DNA of 64,000 nt. Origin: CBDFKV01 sp965249035 (GTDB lineage Bacteria > Pseudomonadota > Gammaproteobacteria > Arenicellales > Poriferihabitantaceae). Of this stretch, positions 53,575 to 62,512 are shown one piece after another. The DNA is taken from NCBI GenBank assembly GCA_965249035.1, contig CBDFKV010000003.1:94871-158870 (forward strand). The letters run 5' to 3'. Under the pieces are notes generated by a model, which saw only the letters and a program-made list of their open reading frames with translations, was not told where the DNA came from and ran no database searches. Made by a program: the position numbers and the translations under genes. The first letter of the stretch is position 1. Each line of letters begins with the position of its first letter.

Positions 53575-53975
53575 GGGCTTATGTTACCAGGTGATCATCT
53601 ATTTTGAGGCATAACAATTATTATACACCCTAGGAAGACGCATAACACGATATCCAAGGTGTATAATTCTTTCCCCATACGATAATATCTCCTATCTACA
53701 ATATCTTACAGTTTCGGGTCATTTTTATCCGTTAAAACATACACCTTTGGAGCTATTCGACAAACTTTGCGCTAAAGCAAAACTCAAACACTTCAGCATA
53801 CACACTGAAAAGAGTTATTGGTTGGGCAAAGCGCTACATACTGTATTCCAACATCCAAAGCCAACGGGACTGGTACGTTGATACACACTAATGGCTGCTA
53901 AGAGTATGCCAGAGCCAGTCGCGCAACTCCAGTTTGGCTCTGCTTCGCCCTTTGGAGCCATTTCCAATAGGAGTG
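53575..53975. other. Gene-free 400-nt stretch with one inverted repeat
   Basis: No coding frame of useful length on either strand. ATTATACACC (53620-53629) and GGTGTATAAT (53658-53667) form a 10-bp inverted repeat 28 nt apart, about 45 nt upstream of the hypothetical gene on the minus strand, where it could be an operator. I see nothing else that I can support. Confidence 0.4.
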
Positions 53976-54601
53976 TTATTGACTACGGTGCATAGCAGAT
54001 GTCAATAATCCAGCTCCAATTAGTGCACTTCCGCCTACGCGATTCATTTTTTTTCGTGCCTCGTAGCTTTGTATTCGGTTACTAACTAAGCCAGCAAAGA
54101 GCGCAAAGGATGTGATTGTAATAGCAATTACCCCCAAAAATGTTGCCATCAAGACCAGCAGCTGGGGAACTGCTCCCGCGTTTGTATTTAAGAACTGTGG
54201 AAGAAAAGCAACAAAAAAATAATGCCTTTTGGATTTAGTGCCGTAACAAGAAAAGAAGACCTAAACATTTTCCCCCGAGATTGATCGACACCTTGAAACG
54301 GTACTGTACTGATGCTTGGCTCCTGTCGCCAAGACTTCACTCCGAGGAAAATCAAGTAGCCTACGCCAAACCATTTCAGTAAAAAAAACAGTGAGGCGGA
54401 CGTAGCTAAGATGGCTCCAAGGCCAAGTAATGATAAGGACATAGCGACAAAATCCCCACACAACACGCCAGCGACTAAAGGCAGAACTGATTTTTTACCA
54501 TGTGTGATGGCTTGCCCAACAACCAATATAACGGTTGGTCCGGGTATAACTCCGAAAACAACAACTACCGCCACAAAAGCTAACCATATTTCGATTGTCA
54601 T
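53976..54601 (-). pseudogene. LysE family exporter, frameshifted
   Basis: The first 137 codons from ATG 54601 encode a LysE/RhtB-type amino acid exporter (VIPGPTVILVVGQAI, ALNPKGIIF). The frame then breaks in a seven-A run (54213-54219, plus strand). Restoring one base gives FFVAFLPQFLNTNAGAVPQ and continues through two more membrane segments to the TAA at 53976-53978, giving a product of normal length of about 208 residues. It is a pseudogene, a homopolymer phase switch or a sequence error. Confidence 0.82.
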
Positions 54602-54723
54602 ATTTTGCCTCTTTCAAGCATTACTTAAATCTGACTGTCCATAACGAGTGGCGAGTTCAATTAATCGACGCAGCAATCTATCTTTAGGTTAAAAATAGGG
54701 TGTAAAAATCGAATTGATAATGT

Positions 54724-55618
54724 TCAGAAGCTATTCTGAGGTCTTTTCCTATCAATAAAATCTAAAACTACGCCACACGCTTCAGTCTCGGCTACCCGGA
54801 TGATGTGTTTGGCGGGCCTACCGTATGCAATATCATTGCTAGCTAGCACGCTTGCTGTTTCAAGAACATTTTCAACGTGTAATGAGGGCCACTAAACAAG
54901 GTAATATCTTAAAATGTTTGGGCAGAGCAGCACCGAATTTTGTTCGAATGACATTTTCTTTTAACAGATGAATTTTTTGCTCATTCGGTAATGTTACATG
55001 AATGCCAGCGGAGTCACGATTTACAGACTTATTCCCAAGCAGTTTTTTTTGTGCCTGCTCTACTTGATCAAGGTTATCAACTACACCGTACATGTCCGCG
55101 ACGCCAATGCACCCATTCAAATGTGAGAGATACTCTGGCTTTCGTGTTAATGACGGAGTTTCGTGCTCAATAACAACCACGTGCATAAGCCCTTCAACTT
55201 GACTAGAATCGGGAGCGTAAAGTCTAAATTTTGGCTGTGTCCAACCTGTTGGCAATTCAAAATTACGTGTCAAAGATTGTACAGCTTTCACTTTTAGGCC
55301 GTTTGCGACCATCAAGTCATGGCTCGCTAATGCGTCAGTAGTGGCGAAAGCTACACCCATCAGACCATCCCCAAATTTTTCTAGATGTGTGTCCAGGCCC
55401 ATTAGGAAGCGCTCAGGGTTTATGATTCCTCGAAGCTCTATATAGTCCTCTGGAAACATTATGCACCAGTTTCCTGTGCCCCACTCAACATGACTACCAC
55501 GCGGCGGAACTGTAAAACCAAGTTTTTCGTAGATACGTTTTGAGGCATCCATGTTTCTAACTGCTATTACTGGATGATCTATGGCATCAAGCCCATTATA
55601 CGACGAGAATTTATTCAT
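54724..55618 (-). pseudogene. Glyoxalase-like (VOC) protein with two frameshifts near its 3' end
   Basis: From ATG 55618 the product is a two-domain glyoxalase-like protein (AIDHPVIAVRNMDASKRIYE, GTGNWCIMFPEDYIELRG, LTRNFELPTGWTQPKF). The open frame stops at 54872 after LPCLVALITR. The expected end continues in two other frames: ITLFSGPHYT in one, then VENVLETASVLASND and ETEACGVVLDFID in the next, up to TGA at 54724-54726. Two single-base losses explain it. The usual family ending ACGVVLEF supports the reconstruction. Confidence 0.75.
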
Positions 55619-55627
55619 GTTTTATAC

Positions 55628-56518
55628 TTAGGCTCTGTTAACAAGATATATCGCAGATAGTATCGACATCACTGCAACCAACATAGACCAACGGAATAAT
55701 TCACCAAGCCAAATGATTCCAATTAATGCACCCAAAACTGGAACAACAAAATTTATCTGAGCTATTCGTTTTGCACCTATACGGTTAATTAAATAGAAAT
55801 AAATAAGGTTCGCCATTGCGGTTGAAATCAAACCAAGATACAGCACCACAAAGAATGATGTGTAGGTTGGGAGTGAGCTATTGGTTTGCAGTTCATTGTA
55901 AAGTGAAAATGGAGAAATCATGCAAAACCCTACAATTGCTGAGCCAGCTGCCATCACTGGGAATGATAGTGTCAAATATTTACGAACATATAGAGTAGTC
56001 AACGCATAGCAGATTGCCGCACAAAGAATCGCAATCTGCCCAGGTAAATTCTTGCCAATTCCAGCCACAACAACGTCAAATCCTACCAAGACAATTACAC
56101 CAACTATTCCTAAAAGTACGCCAACTGAGGACGAAAAGGTTAAGGGTTCATCGTCTAAAACCAGGTGTCCTAAATAAACAGTTAACACTGGTGCAATACC
56201 CATCAATACCGCAGCTAATCCACTATCAACATGAACTTCACCCCAGCTGATAAGGAAAAAGGGGATGACATTTCCTAATGCGCCAATAACTAAAAAATGA
56301 AACCATTGAGATTTTTGTTTTGGTAATTCTAGCTTTTGGAGCCTCATGAACAAATACAAAAAACACGCAGCAACTAACATTCTTGCAGCAACAAGCGTTG
56401 TAGGGTTGAGATCTCGAATTCCAATTTTTATGAATGCATACGAAGTGCTCCAAATTACCGCGAGCAGAATCCATAATGAGATATATTTCAAATTGAAAGG
56501 TATTGATGGGGATTGCAT
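55628..56518 (-). CDS. EamA/DMT family exporter
   Basis: A 296-residue membrane protein from ATG 56518 (MQSPSIPF); a longer frame opens at 56608 but would cover the promoter of the divergent regulator. Two EamA repeats of five helices are visible (IWSTSYAFIKIGIRDLNPTT in the first; YLGLISTAMANLIYFYLI in the second). It exports small metabolites; the substrate is unknown. It is 9 nt upstream of the VOC gene on the same strand and divergent from an HxlR regulator that probably controls it. Confidence 0.85.
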   Translation of the reverse strand: MQSPSIPFNLKYISLWILLAVIWSTSYAFIKIGIRDLNPTTLVAARMLVAACFLYLFMRLQKLELPKQKSQWFHFLVIGALGNVIPFFLISWGEVHVDSGLAAVLMGIAPVLTVYLGHLVLDDEPLTFSSSVGVLLGIVGVIVLVGFDVVVAGIGKNLPGQIAILCAAICYALTTLYVRKYLTLSFPVMAAGSAIVGFCMISPFSLYNELQTNSSLPTYTSFFVVLYLGLISTAMANLIYFYLINRIGAKRIAQINFVVPVLGALIGIIWLGELFRWSMLVAVMSILSAIYLVNRA

Positions 56519-56541
56519 TGACAGGATGCCTTCAATAGAAT

Positions 56542-56582
56542 TGCTACTAATCAAGTGGCGCATGCTACTAAAGGTGTAGCAA
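56542..56582. promoter_or_regulatory. Probable HxlR operator between divergent genes
   Basis: TGCTACTAA occurs at 56542-56550 and again at 56563-56571, exactly 21 bp (two helical turns) apart. TTGCTAC (56541-56547) is also inverted as GTAGCAA (56576-56582). The sites fill the 65-nt gap between the EamA and HxlR genes, as expected for an autoregulating dimeric repressor. Confidence 0.5.
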
Positions 56583-56583
56583 A

Positions 56584-56937
56584 ATGTCCACTGTTTCGAA
56601 AACCTCAAATATCCCTCTACCTGGCTTGCCCGTCAGAGGGTCAAAGAGTGGTAAACCTATAATGGTGCTGTTTGACTTGTTAGGTCGTCGTTGGGCCATG
56701 GGAATTGTCTGGAATTTGCATGAGAGACCCTGCACATTTCGAGAGCTACAAGACAGATGCGATTCAATGTCACCTACCGTTTTAAACACCAGGCTAAAAG
56801 AACTACGTGCATCTAAGCTTATTCGCAAGAGTCCTGATGGGTACTGCTTAACCGAATACGGAATTGAGCTCTATTCTTTCCTCGAGCCATTAGGGCTGTG
56901 GGCCAAAGACTGGTGTGCCCAATTAGATGTTAGTTAA
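56584..56937 (+). CDS. HxlR family transcriptional regulator
   Basis: A 117-residue winged helix-turn-helix protein: FDLLGRRWAMGIVWNLHERPCTF, then FRELQDRC, SPTVLNTRLKEL and LIRKSPDGYCLTEYG. HxlR proteins are dimeric and often respond to thiols, aldehydes or other electrophiles. It is divergent from the EamA exporter. Confidence 0.9.
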   Translation: MSTVSKTSNIPLPGLPVRGSKSGKPIMVLFDLLGRRWAMGIVWNLHERPCTFRELQDRCDSMSPTVLNTRLKELRASKLIRKSPDGYCLTEYGIELYSFLEPLGLWAKDWCAQLDVS

Positions 56938-57021
56938 ATCAGAAATTATTGCTGCATTGAAATAATGAAGTCAATTTCCGGCATTGGCAATGAGTGGGCG
57001 CGCAGGCTTACTTTCAATGCC

Positions 57022-58416
57022 CTAAAGAAAAACCTCGCCCACTGAGTGAGTGTTTTCTATGATATTCGCTATAGTTTGTAACCCGCTCTTAACGCGGGTT
57101 CTTGTAGCTTCATGGGTCAGACACAATCGAGCCGCATTGATTTCTATAGATGGATCAATGGAAAAAGCGCTGCCGGTAAGAACTTTTACACCTTGAGCCT
57201 CGGCTTCTAGCTGAAACCTATCCACATGGAGACCTTCTGGCATGGATAGCCAGACATGGAATCCGTTCGGATCAGCTTGATATAACTCGTCTGGAAGCAG
57301 CTCTTTTGCCATTACTTGGCGCGCCGATGCCTCCTGTCGCTGATATTCATTTAACCGCATCGCGGTGCCTTCTGTAATCCAGCGACTGGCGATCTCAACC
57401 ATGAGCGGCGGAGGCATCCAGCATGATAGCTGCACTGCAGTTTGCACTTTACTCTGAAAAATTTGTGGAGCTTGCAAATATCCGACCCGCAGTCCAGGTG
57501 CCAGACTCTTGGATACACTAGTAATATAGATTGTTCGCTCAGGTGCGAAAACAGACAATGGTAATGGGCGGGTTTCAGGTAAAAACCCGAACACATCATC
57601 CTCGATCAATATCAGGTCGTGCTTTCGCGCAACACTTGTTATACGAGAACGAATATCTTCGCTCATCGTTATGGTATCAGGCGTACTAAGTGTCGGTGTG
57701 CAGTAAAGTACTTTTGCAGAGGTTTGAGAGCACACAGAATCGAGTGCGTCTGGGCATAAAGCATCTGTATCACCAACTACTGGCAGCAGCTTTAGGCCTA
57801 GATGGCGTGCCATCGCCTGTATAGGAGCATAGGTAATTTTGTTAGTTAATAGCACATCTCCAGGCCGCATTACAGCGAGAAGTGTTGCCATAATGCCTTG
57901 TTGAGCTCCAGTGGTTAGGATAATGCTATCTGGTTCTGCGTCCAGACCAACACCTTGAAGCCATTGTGCTGCTGCGCTGGTATGGTGGCTAAGTTGGCCT
58001 TGATTTTGGTAATCTAGTAACGCAGGAAGGTTATCAGCACTTGCTAGTTCCACCAGGGATTTTGCTAGTGGTCCGTATGCTTGTCCCGGTGATGGAAGGT
58101 TTAGTGAAAAGTCTATTGGCCCCTTATTTTCACGAACTAATTCGGCATTGAGGTGTTGAGTTTCCAAAGGGCCAACGGAACGAACATATGTCCCTCTTCC
58201 AACCTCGCCACGTAAGAAGCCCCGATCCGTTGCGTCAGAATAAGCATGACTGACAGTGTTTAACGACAACCCAAGTGTATCGGCGAGGCTTCTTTGAGTT
58301 GGCATTTTTACACCACATCTTAAATGCCCATTTTTTACGCTTTCGGCAATTGCGTTAGAGAGCCGCTTAAATAGCGGGCCACTCCCAGTATTAAGATTTG
58401 GCAGCCACATTGTCAT
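57022..58416 (-). CDS. MocR-type regulator (GntR helix-turn-helix plus aminotransferase domain)
   Basis: A 464-residue protein. The N-terminal GntR winged helix (MPTQRSLADTLGLSLNTVSH, RGFLRGEVGRGTYVR) is followed by a fold-type I aminotransferase domain with TGAQQGIMATLLAVMRPGD, the PLP-contact region LIEDDVFGFLP and the Schiff-base lysine in SVSKSLAPGLRVGY. MocR proteins sense PLP with an amine or amino-acid ligand. It is divergent from an EamA exporter, which it probably regulates. Confidence 0.93.
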   Translation of the reverse strand: MTMWLPNLNTGSGPLFKRLSNAIAESVKNGHLRCGVKMPTQRSLADTLGLSLNTVSHAYSDATDRGFLRGEVGRGTYVRSVGPLETQHLNAELVRENKGPIDFSLNLPSPGQAYGPLAKSLVELASADNLPALLDYQNQGQLSHHTSAAAQWLQGVGLDAEPDSIILTTGAQQGIMATLLAVMRPGDVLLTNKITYAPIQAMARHLGLKLLPVVGDTDALCPDALDSVCSQTSAKVLYCTPTLSTPDTITMSEDIRSRITSVARKHDLILIEDDVFGFLPETRPLPLSVFAPERTIYITSVSKSLAPGLRVGYLQAPQIFQSKVQTAVQLSCWMPPPLMVEIASRWITEGTAMRLNEYQRQEASARQVMAKELLPDELYQADPNGFHVWLSMPEGLHVDRFQLEAEAQGVKVLTGSAFSIDPSIEINAARLCLTHEATRTRVKSGLQTIANIIENTHSVGEVFL

Positions 58417-58422
58417 GGCGAC

Positions 58423-58474
58423 AATATAAGCATTGACAATTTATAAAGTCAATGCAATAAGTACAATTTGTACT
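58423..58474. promoter_or_regulatory. Divergent MocR/EamA promoter region with two palindromes
   Basis: GCATTGAC (58430-58437) and GTCAATGC (58448-58455) form a perfect inverted repeat whose arms hold the -35 boxes of both directions (TTGACA plus, TTGACT minus). Candidate -10 boxes are AATAAG (58456-58461, plus) and TATATT (58428-58423, minus). A second perfect palindrome, AGTACAATTTGTACT (58460-58474), covers the likely EamA transcript start. The MocR -10 lies so close to its ATG (58416) that the message may be leaderless. Confidence 0.6.
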
Positions 58475-58480
58475 TTAATT

Positions 58481-59434
58481 ATGGCTATGAACGAGACTAA
58501 GGGAAAAACAGGAATCTCATTGGCTTTTGTCAGCTTATTGTTTCTGGGTGTCATGCCGATCATTGCTAACAGCCGCCCTGAAGGGTTCAATGCCTTAAGT
58601 TTTGCTTTTTTCTTATCAGTGTGGCAGCTGGTGTTTTCAGTTCCTTTGGTTCTAAGCGAACTTCTATCTAATAGTCGTGGCATCTTTGACTCAAACCTCA
58701 AGCCCAGCTTAAAAAGACGAACGATTGTCATTATTCTGATAACTGGAATGATTTTCGGCTTATCCACCTTTCTTTACGTGCTCGGGATGGAACGGGCAGG
58801 CGCTACCAGCGCTGCAATAGCGATCCAAGCGTACCCATTGTTTTCCATTCTATGGGAGGCTCTATTCTTGAAGCGACGTAAAACGATACTTGAGTTGGCG
58901 CTTACGCTACTTCTGATTCTAGCGCTCTACTATCTTGGTACTGGCGGGAGCTGGAAAGTAGAAGGAATGAATTACTGGTTTCTTGTGACACTGGGCGTGC
59001 CATTCCTTTGGAGTATCGCACACGTTGTTATTAAAGAAGTGCTGGTAAGAACGCCGATCTCCCCAGCCCAAGTAACCTTTTTTCGTGTGTTAGTTTCGTC
59101 ATTCTTCTTGGGTATCCTGGCTCTATCAGAGACTGGTATCGACAATATGATTCATGAAATACAAAATGTTAGCTTCCAGAAATTCGCGCTTATCATGGGA
59201 CTGGTTTACTATCTGGAGCTCATCGTTTGGTTCTATGCTGTTCGAAGTATTGACGTATCATTAGCGAGTTCTATTGTCACTCCCTGGCCAGCCTTAACAA
59301 TGATTCTGGCATTTTTCTTTTTAGGTGATCAAATCGAAGAGCATCAGGTTATCGCTCTTTGCGTTGTCGCGATGAGCGTCTATGGGATCCTGTTTGCCAA
59401 CGCACAAAAGGAAAAAGATAAGATACTCATATAA
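58481..59434 (+). CDS. EamA/DMT family exporter, MocR-linked
   Basis: A 317-residue membrane protein from ATG 58481 (MAMNETKG); a TTG start at 58433 is rejected because it falls within the promoter. Ten helices in two EamA repeats (GLSTFLYVLGMERAGATSAA, then VYYLELIVWFYAVRSIDVSLAS). Exports an unknown small molecule, plausibly an amine or amino acid given the MocR partner. Convergent with the AAC(3) gene, 13 nt apart. Confidence 0.87.
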   Translation: MAMNETKGKTGISLAFVSLLFLGVMPIIANSRPEGFNALSFAFFLSVWQLVFSVPLVLSELLSNSRGIFDSNLKPSLKRRTIVIILITGMIFGLSTFLYVLGMERAGATSAAIAIQAYPLFSILWEALFLKRRKTILELALTLLLILALYYLGTGGSWKVEGMNYWFLVTLGVPFLWSIAHVVIKEVLVRTPISPAQVTFFRVLVSSFFLGILALSETGIDNMIHEIQNVSFQKFALIMGLVYYLELIVWFYAVRSIDVSLASSIVTPWPALTMILAFFFLGDQIEEHQVIALCVVAMSVYGILFANAQKEKDKILI

Positions 59435-59447
59435 AGCATCATTAAAT

Positions 59448-60302
59448 CTAAGTGAGCACCTGGTTGAAATAAGACTCGGCAAAGTCGACCAGTTGTTTGG
59501 TCGCGAACAACATCGAATCAGTTGCACCTACACGCCCGGCGCGAACGTTGCCCGTTGCAATAAACTGCTCTCCAATAATGGGAAAGTGAACACCATCGTC
59601 ATTCGCCATGTTCGGGCTCTCTACCCAGATTCGTTCACCATTTTTGATCAGTGGAAATCGATGTACTGTAGTCCGTCTCATCGGTACCAACGATTCTGCA
59701 TAATGCAACGAAGTGCATCGATTAAATCCAACTCCCAATAACAGCGTTTGCCCATCAAGATGGTACAACTTTTCAAAGGGTGTGTCGCATCCTTCGCAAA
59801 AATCTAACGAATGTCTGCTCGTGATCTCACTCGCAAGTTGTCCGTTGGCACACACCGATACCATAGGATGATTACTGCGTGACGTACCCGGATACGTTCT
59901 AAACGCCTCTGGAATCGCACCCATCGTAGTGGGCGTAGTAAGAGGATCGAACACAGGTAAGTGGGCACGTATTGTATCGTGCCAATCAGCATTAACAAGC
60001 GTATCGTCCCAACTGCTCGGGTCAGACACATTAGGGGACTCTGCTGGCATAACCAATGTCCCTTTTTCCCCGATAACGTTGAGGAGCGCGCGAATGACTG
60101 ATACCGGACCACCAACTGTCCAGCCGACTTTGCCCAGCGAGGAGTGAACCATTACCGTTGTTCCAGGCCTGAGTCCAATATCTGACAAGTCACGAGACAA
60201 CGAATCAATGGTATTTGGAAATGGCTGAATCACTTCTTCGAGTATGTTTCTGACCGATTGAAAAGTAAAGTCTATTGGCAAAAAGTTGCCCGAAATCGCC
60301 AT
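59448..60302 (-). CDS. AAC(3) family N-acetyltransferase
   Basis: A 284-residue protein of the antibiotic acetyltransferase family: LRPGTTVMVHSSLGKVGWTVGG at the N-terminus (two pieces LRPGTTVMVHSS and LGKVGWTVGG), GTLVMPAESPNVSDPSSW, PEAFRTYPGTSRSNHPMVSV and LLLGVGFNRCTSLHYAE with the catalytic-site histidines. The family acetylates the 3-amino group of aminoglycosides, but many distant members have other substrates, so resistance is not shown. A duplicate of its 5' part lies at 51089-51220. Confidence 0.88.
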   Translation of the reverse strand: MAISGNFLPIDFTFQSVRNILEEVIQPFPNTIDSLSRDLSDIGLRPGTTVMVHSSLGKVGWTVGGPVSVIRALLNVIGEKGTLVMPAESPNVSDPSSWDDTLVNADWHDTIRAHLPVFDPLTTPTTMGAIPEAFRTYPGTSRSNHPMVSVCANGQLASEITSRHSLDFCEGCDTPFEKLYHLDGQTLLLGVGFNRCTSLHYAESLVPMRRTTVHRFPLIKNGERIWVESPNMANDDGVHFPIIGEQFIATGNVRAGRVGATDSMLFATKQLVDFAESYFNQVLT

Positions 60303-60385
60303 TTGCCTTAAGATAAAACATGGTCAAGTAGACAGCTCGGCAACAGCTCTATAACCATGACTTTGACAATTAGAGGATCCTACAA

Positions 60386-61027
60386 ATGGAACTAAGTAAC
60401 TGGTTGATGTTTACTTCGATTATCGGTTTAGCAGCGGTGTCTCCCGGACCAAATGTGCTCACAGTTGTTGTACAAACACTTGAAGCGGGTATTAGGGGCG
60501 CGTTTTTTACCATACTTGGGAATTTGATTGCGCTATTTACGATCGCACTTGCTGCAGCTATCGGAGTTGGCACACTGCTACAGGCTGCCCCTTCAGTATT
60601 CACGACGATGAAGGTCGCAGGTGGGGCTTATTTAGCATGGATGGGAATAAAGATGCTCCGAAGTTCTTTTGGTCATATGCCTTCAATCCATATAACACCA
60701 AAAGCAGAGCATCAACCAGGATCATCGAGGCTTAAATTTGTCGTTCGTGCAATGTTGATTTCCTATAGCAATCCAAAATCTATACTTTTTCTTTCGGCTG
60801 TGTTCCCGGCATTTTTAGACGAGTCTGCTTCTGTGCCTCTGCAATTTGGAATTATGTTTACCACGATTATTTGTATTGTTTCAGTTATTCATGGTGCGTA
60901 TGCTGCAATGGCACTTCGGATGAATGGGCGCCTTGTTGGAACAGTAGCCAGAAAAATGATGGCTCGTTTTGCAGGAGTGAGTTTCCTCGGATTTGGTGCA
61001 GGATTTATTTATGATGCTCAGAAGTAG
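60386..61027 (+). CDS. LysE/RhtB family amino acid exporter
   Basis: A 213-residue membrane protein with six helices. The family signature AAVSPGPNVLTVVVQTLEAG is near residue 12, and GAYLAWMGIKMLR and SNPKSILFLSAVFPAF follow. Exports amino acids or analogues. It is intact, unlike the LysE gene at 53976, and is divergent from the AAC(3) gene across an 83-nt gap. Confidence 0.9.
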   Translation: MELSNWLMFTSIIGLAAVSPGPNVLTVVVQTLEAGIRGAFFTILGNLIALFTIALAAAIGVGTLLQAAPSVFTTMKVAGGAYLAWMGIKMLRSSFGHMPSIHITPKAEHQPGSSRLKFVVRAMLISYSNPKSILFLSAVFPAFLDESASVPLQFGIMFTTIICIVSVIHGAYAAMALRMNGRLVGTVARKMMARFAGVSFLGFGAGFIYDAQK

Positions 61028-61142
61028 ACTGAAAATCGTTTATCCAACTTTCTCCCTACGGAGTCTAGTTACTTGAATATAAGGTGTTGCGTTGATCAGT
61101 TGAACTCACCGCACTTAGTAGCCATTCGACGTAAGAATAGAC

Positions 61143-61973
61143 ATGCCCCAACAAGCTCAAAAATATAAGACTGGATATACCGAAGGAATTTTGACCGATC
61201 ACTCTCGAAAAGATTGGGATGGTAATGAATTTCGTCCGATATCTTGGTCTGCTTGGTATCCCGCTGATCTAGATTCCCAAGCAGAGGAATTACTGATTGG
61301 ATCGCCTAACATGCCCCTATTCAGCATGGGAGAAATTGCGTCGGATGCGAAGATTAGTAGCCATTTACAGAAATGGCCGCTTGTCTTGTTCTCGCATGGG
61401 ACAGGAGGTTCAGCTCAAGGAATGGGTTGGCTGGGCGCGAGGCTTTCTCAGAATGGATATATATGCGTAGGTGTCAACCATCATGGCAACACAGAGCTCG
61501 AAGCATATCGACCCGAGGGCTTTTTGTGTTGGTGGGAACGAGCTGCAGATTTATCATTTATCCTAGATAATTTGAGTAACCTTGGCGAAGTTTGTGACCG
61601 TATCGACCCAGCGAATGTATTCGTAGTGGGTTTTTCTTTAGGTGCCCACACTGCGTTATCGCTGGCCGGTGCCACTACTTCACTTAAGCAATTTGGGATG
61701 TGGTTGAGTGAAAATACAGATATTGACAGCGGGCCGCGCGAGTTCCCATACTTAGGAGCTCATGTATCCAAGCTACTTAAATCTTCTGAGCAGTTTCGTC
61801 TATCTTACTCACGTCATAATTTGAGCTATGAGAATACCCAGATTAAAGCTTTCGTCACTTTAGCGCCTGCCCCACCAATAAGAGCTTTACAAAAGCAAAG
61901 TTTGGAAACAATTACAAAACCAGTGCGTATTCCGGCGATCGTGAACACTCATTCCCCCCCTGTGTCAGGATAG
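61143..61973 (+). pseudogene. Alpha/beta hydrolase (dienelactone hydrolase-like), 3' end cut by an IS
   Basis: From ATG 61143 the frame encodes a hydrolase with LVLFSHGTGGSAQGMGWLG, HHGNTELEAYRPEGFLCWW and the nucleophile elbow VGFSLGAHTALSLAG. After IRIPAIV-like KPVRIPAIVNT the frame runs into the IS end at about 61961 and stops at 61973. The catalytic Asp and His region expected after this point is missing, so the product is probably inactive. Confidence 0.75.
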
Positions 61974-62011
61974 TTGTCGCCTTTATTTTTACATAGGGGC
62001 TGGAGGCCGTC

Positions 62012-62512
62012 ATGGCTGGAACACCAATACCGATTGAACTCAAAGAACAGGCATTAATGAGATTACTTCCCCCGTATAGCTGGTCACTCAGGCAAGTCGC
62101 TGATGAAATAGGATCTTCGCCTACGACTATATTAAACTGGAGGAAGCAATTAGAAGATGAGGGATTATTAATGCCAAGAGAAGATCAAGATGTTGAATGG
62201 TCAGCAGATCAGATATTTACATTTGTATTGGAATCTGCCTTGTTGTCTGAGTATGAACTGGCTGAATATTGCAGAGAGAAAGGGCTTTATGTAGATGAGC
62301 TAAAAAAATGGAAGAGCTGTTGCGTCAAAGCCAATACCCCGGAGTCTGTCAGATCAACTAAATTGGCCAAAGAAGTGAGGGCTGATAGACGGCGTATCAA
62401 GGAACTTGAAAAAGAGTTATTACGCAAAGAAAAAGCGCTAGCAGAAACGGCTGCGCTGTTGGTACTGCGGGAAAAGTACAATGCCCTCTGGGAAGAAAAA
62501 GAGGTAGTATGA
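62012..62512 (+). CDS. IS3-like transposase OrfA (helix-turn-helix protein)
   Basis: A 166-residue protein starting MAGTPIPIELKEQ after a GGAGG ribosome site. A helix-turn-helix (SLRQVADEIGSSPTTILNWRK) is followed by a C-terminal coiled coil (RRIKELEKELLRKEKALAE). It ends in a 4-nt ATGA overlap with OrfB rather than the long overlap of standard IS3 frameshifting elements. Confidence 0.85.
   Translation: MAGTPIPIELKEQALMRLLPPYSWSLRQVADEIGSSPTTILNWRKQLEDEGLLMPREDQDVEWSADQIFTFVLESALLSEYELAEYCREKGLYVDELKKWKSCCVKANTPESVRSTKLAKEVRADRRRIKELEKELLRKEKALAETAALLVLREKYNALWEEKEVV

Noticed and set aside
59448..60302. Aminoglycoside resistance call for the AAC(3) gene
   Set aside because: Fold and motifs support the family, but distant members do not confer resistance. 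I kept only the family name.
50212..61142. Integron gene-cassette array
   Set aside because: The small cargo genes suggested it, but they are on both strands, and I found no attC sites (paired RYYYAAC/GTTRRRY cores) or integron integrase.
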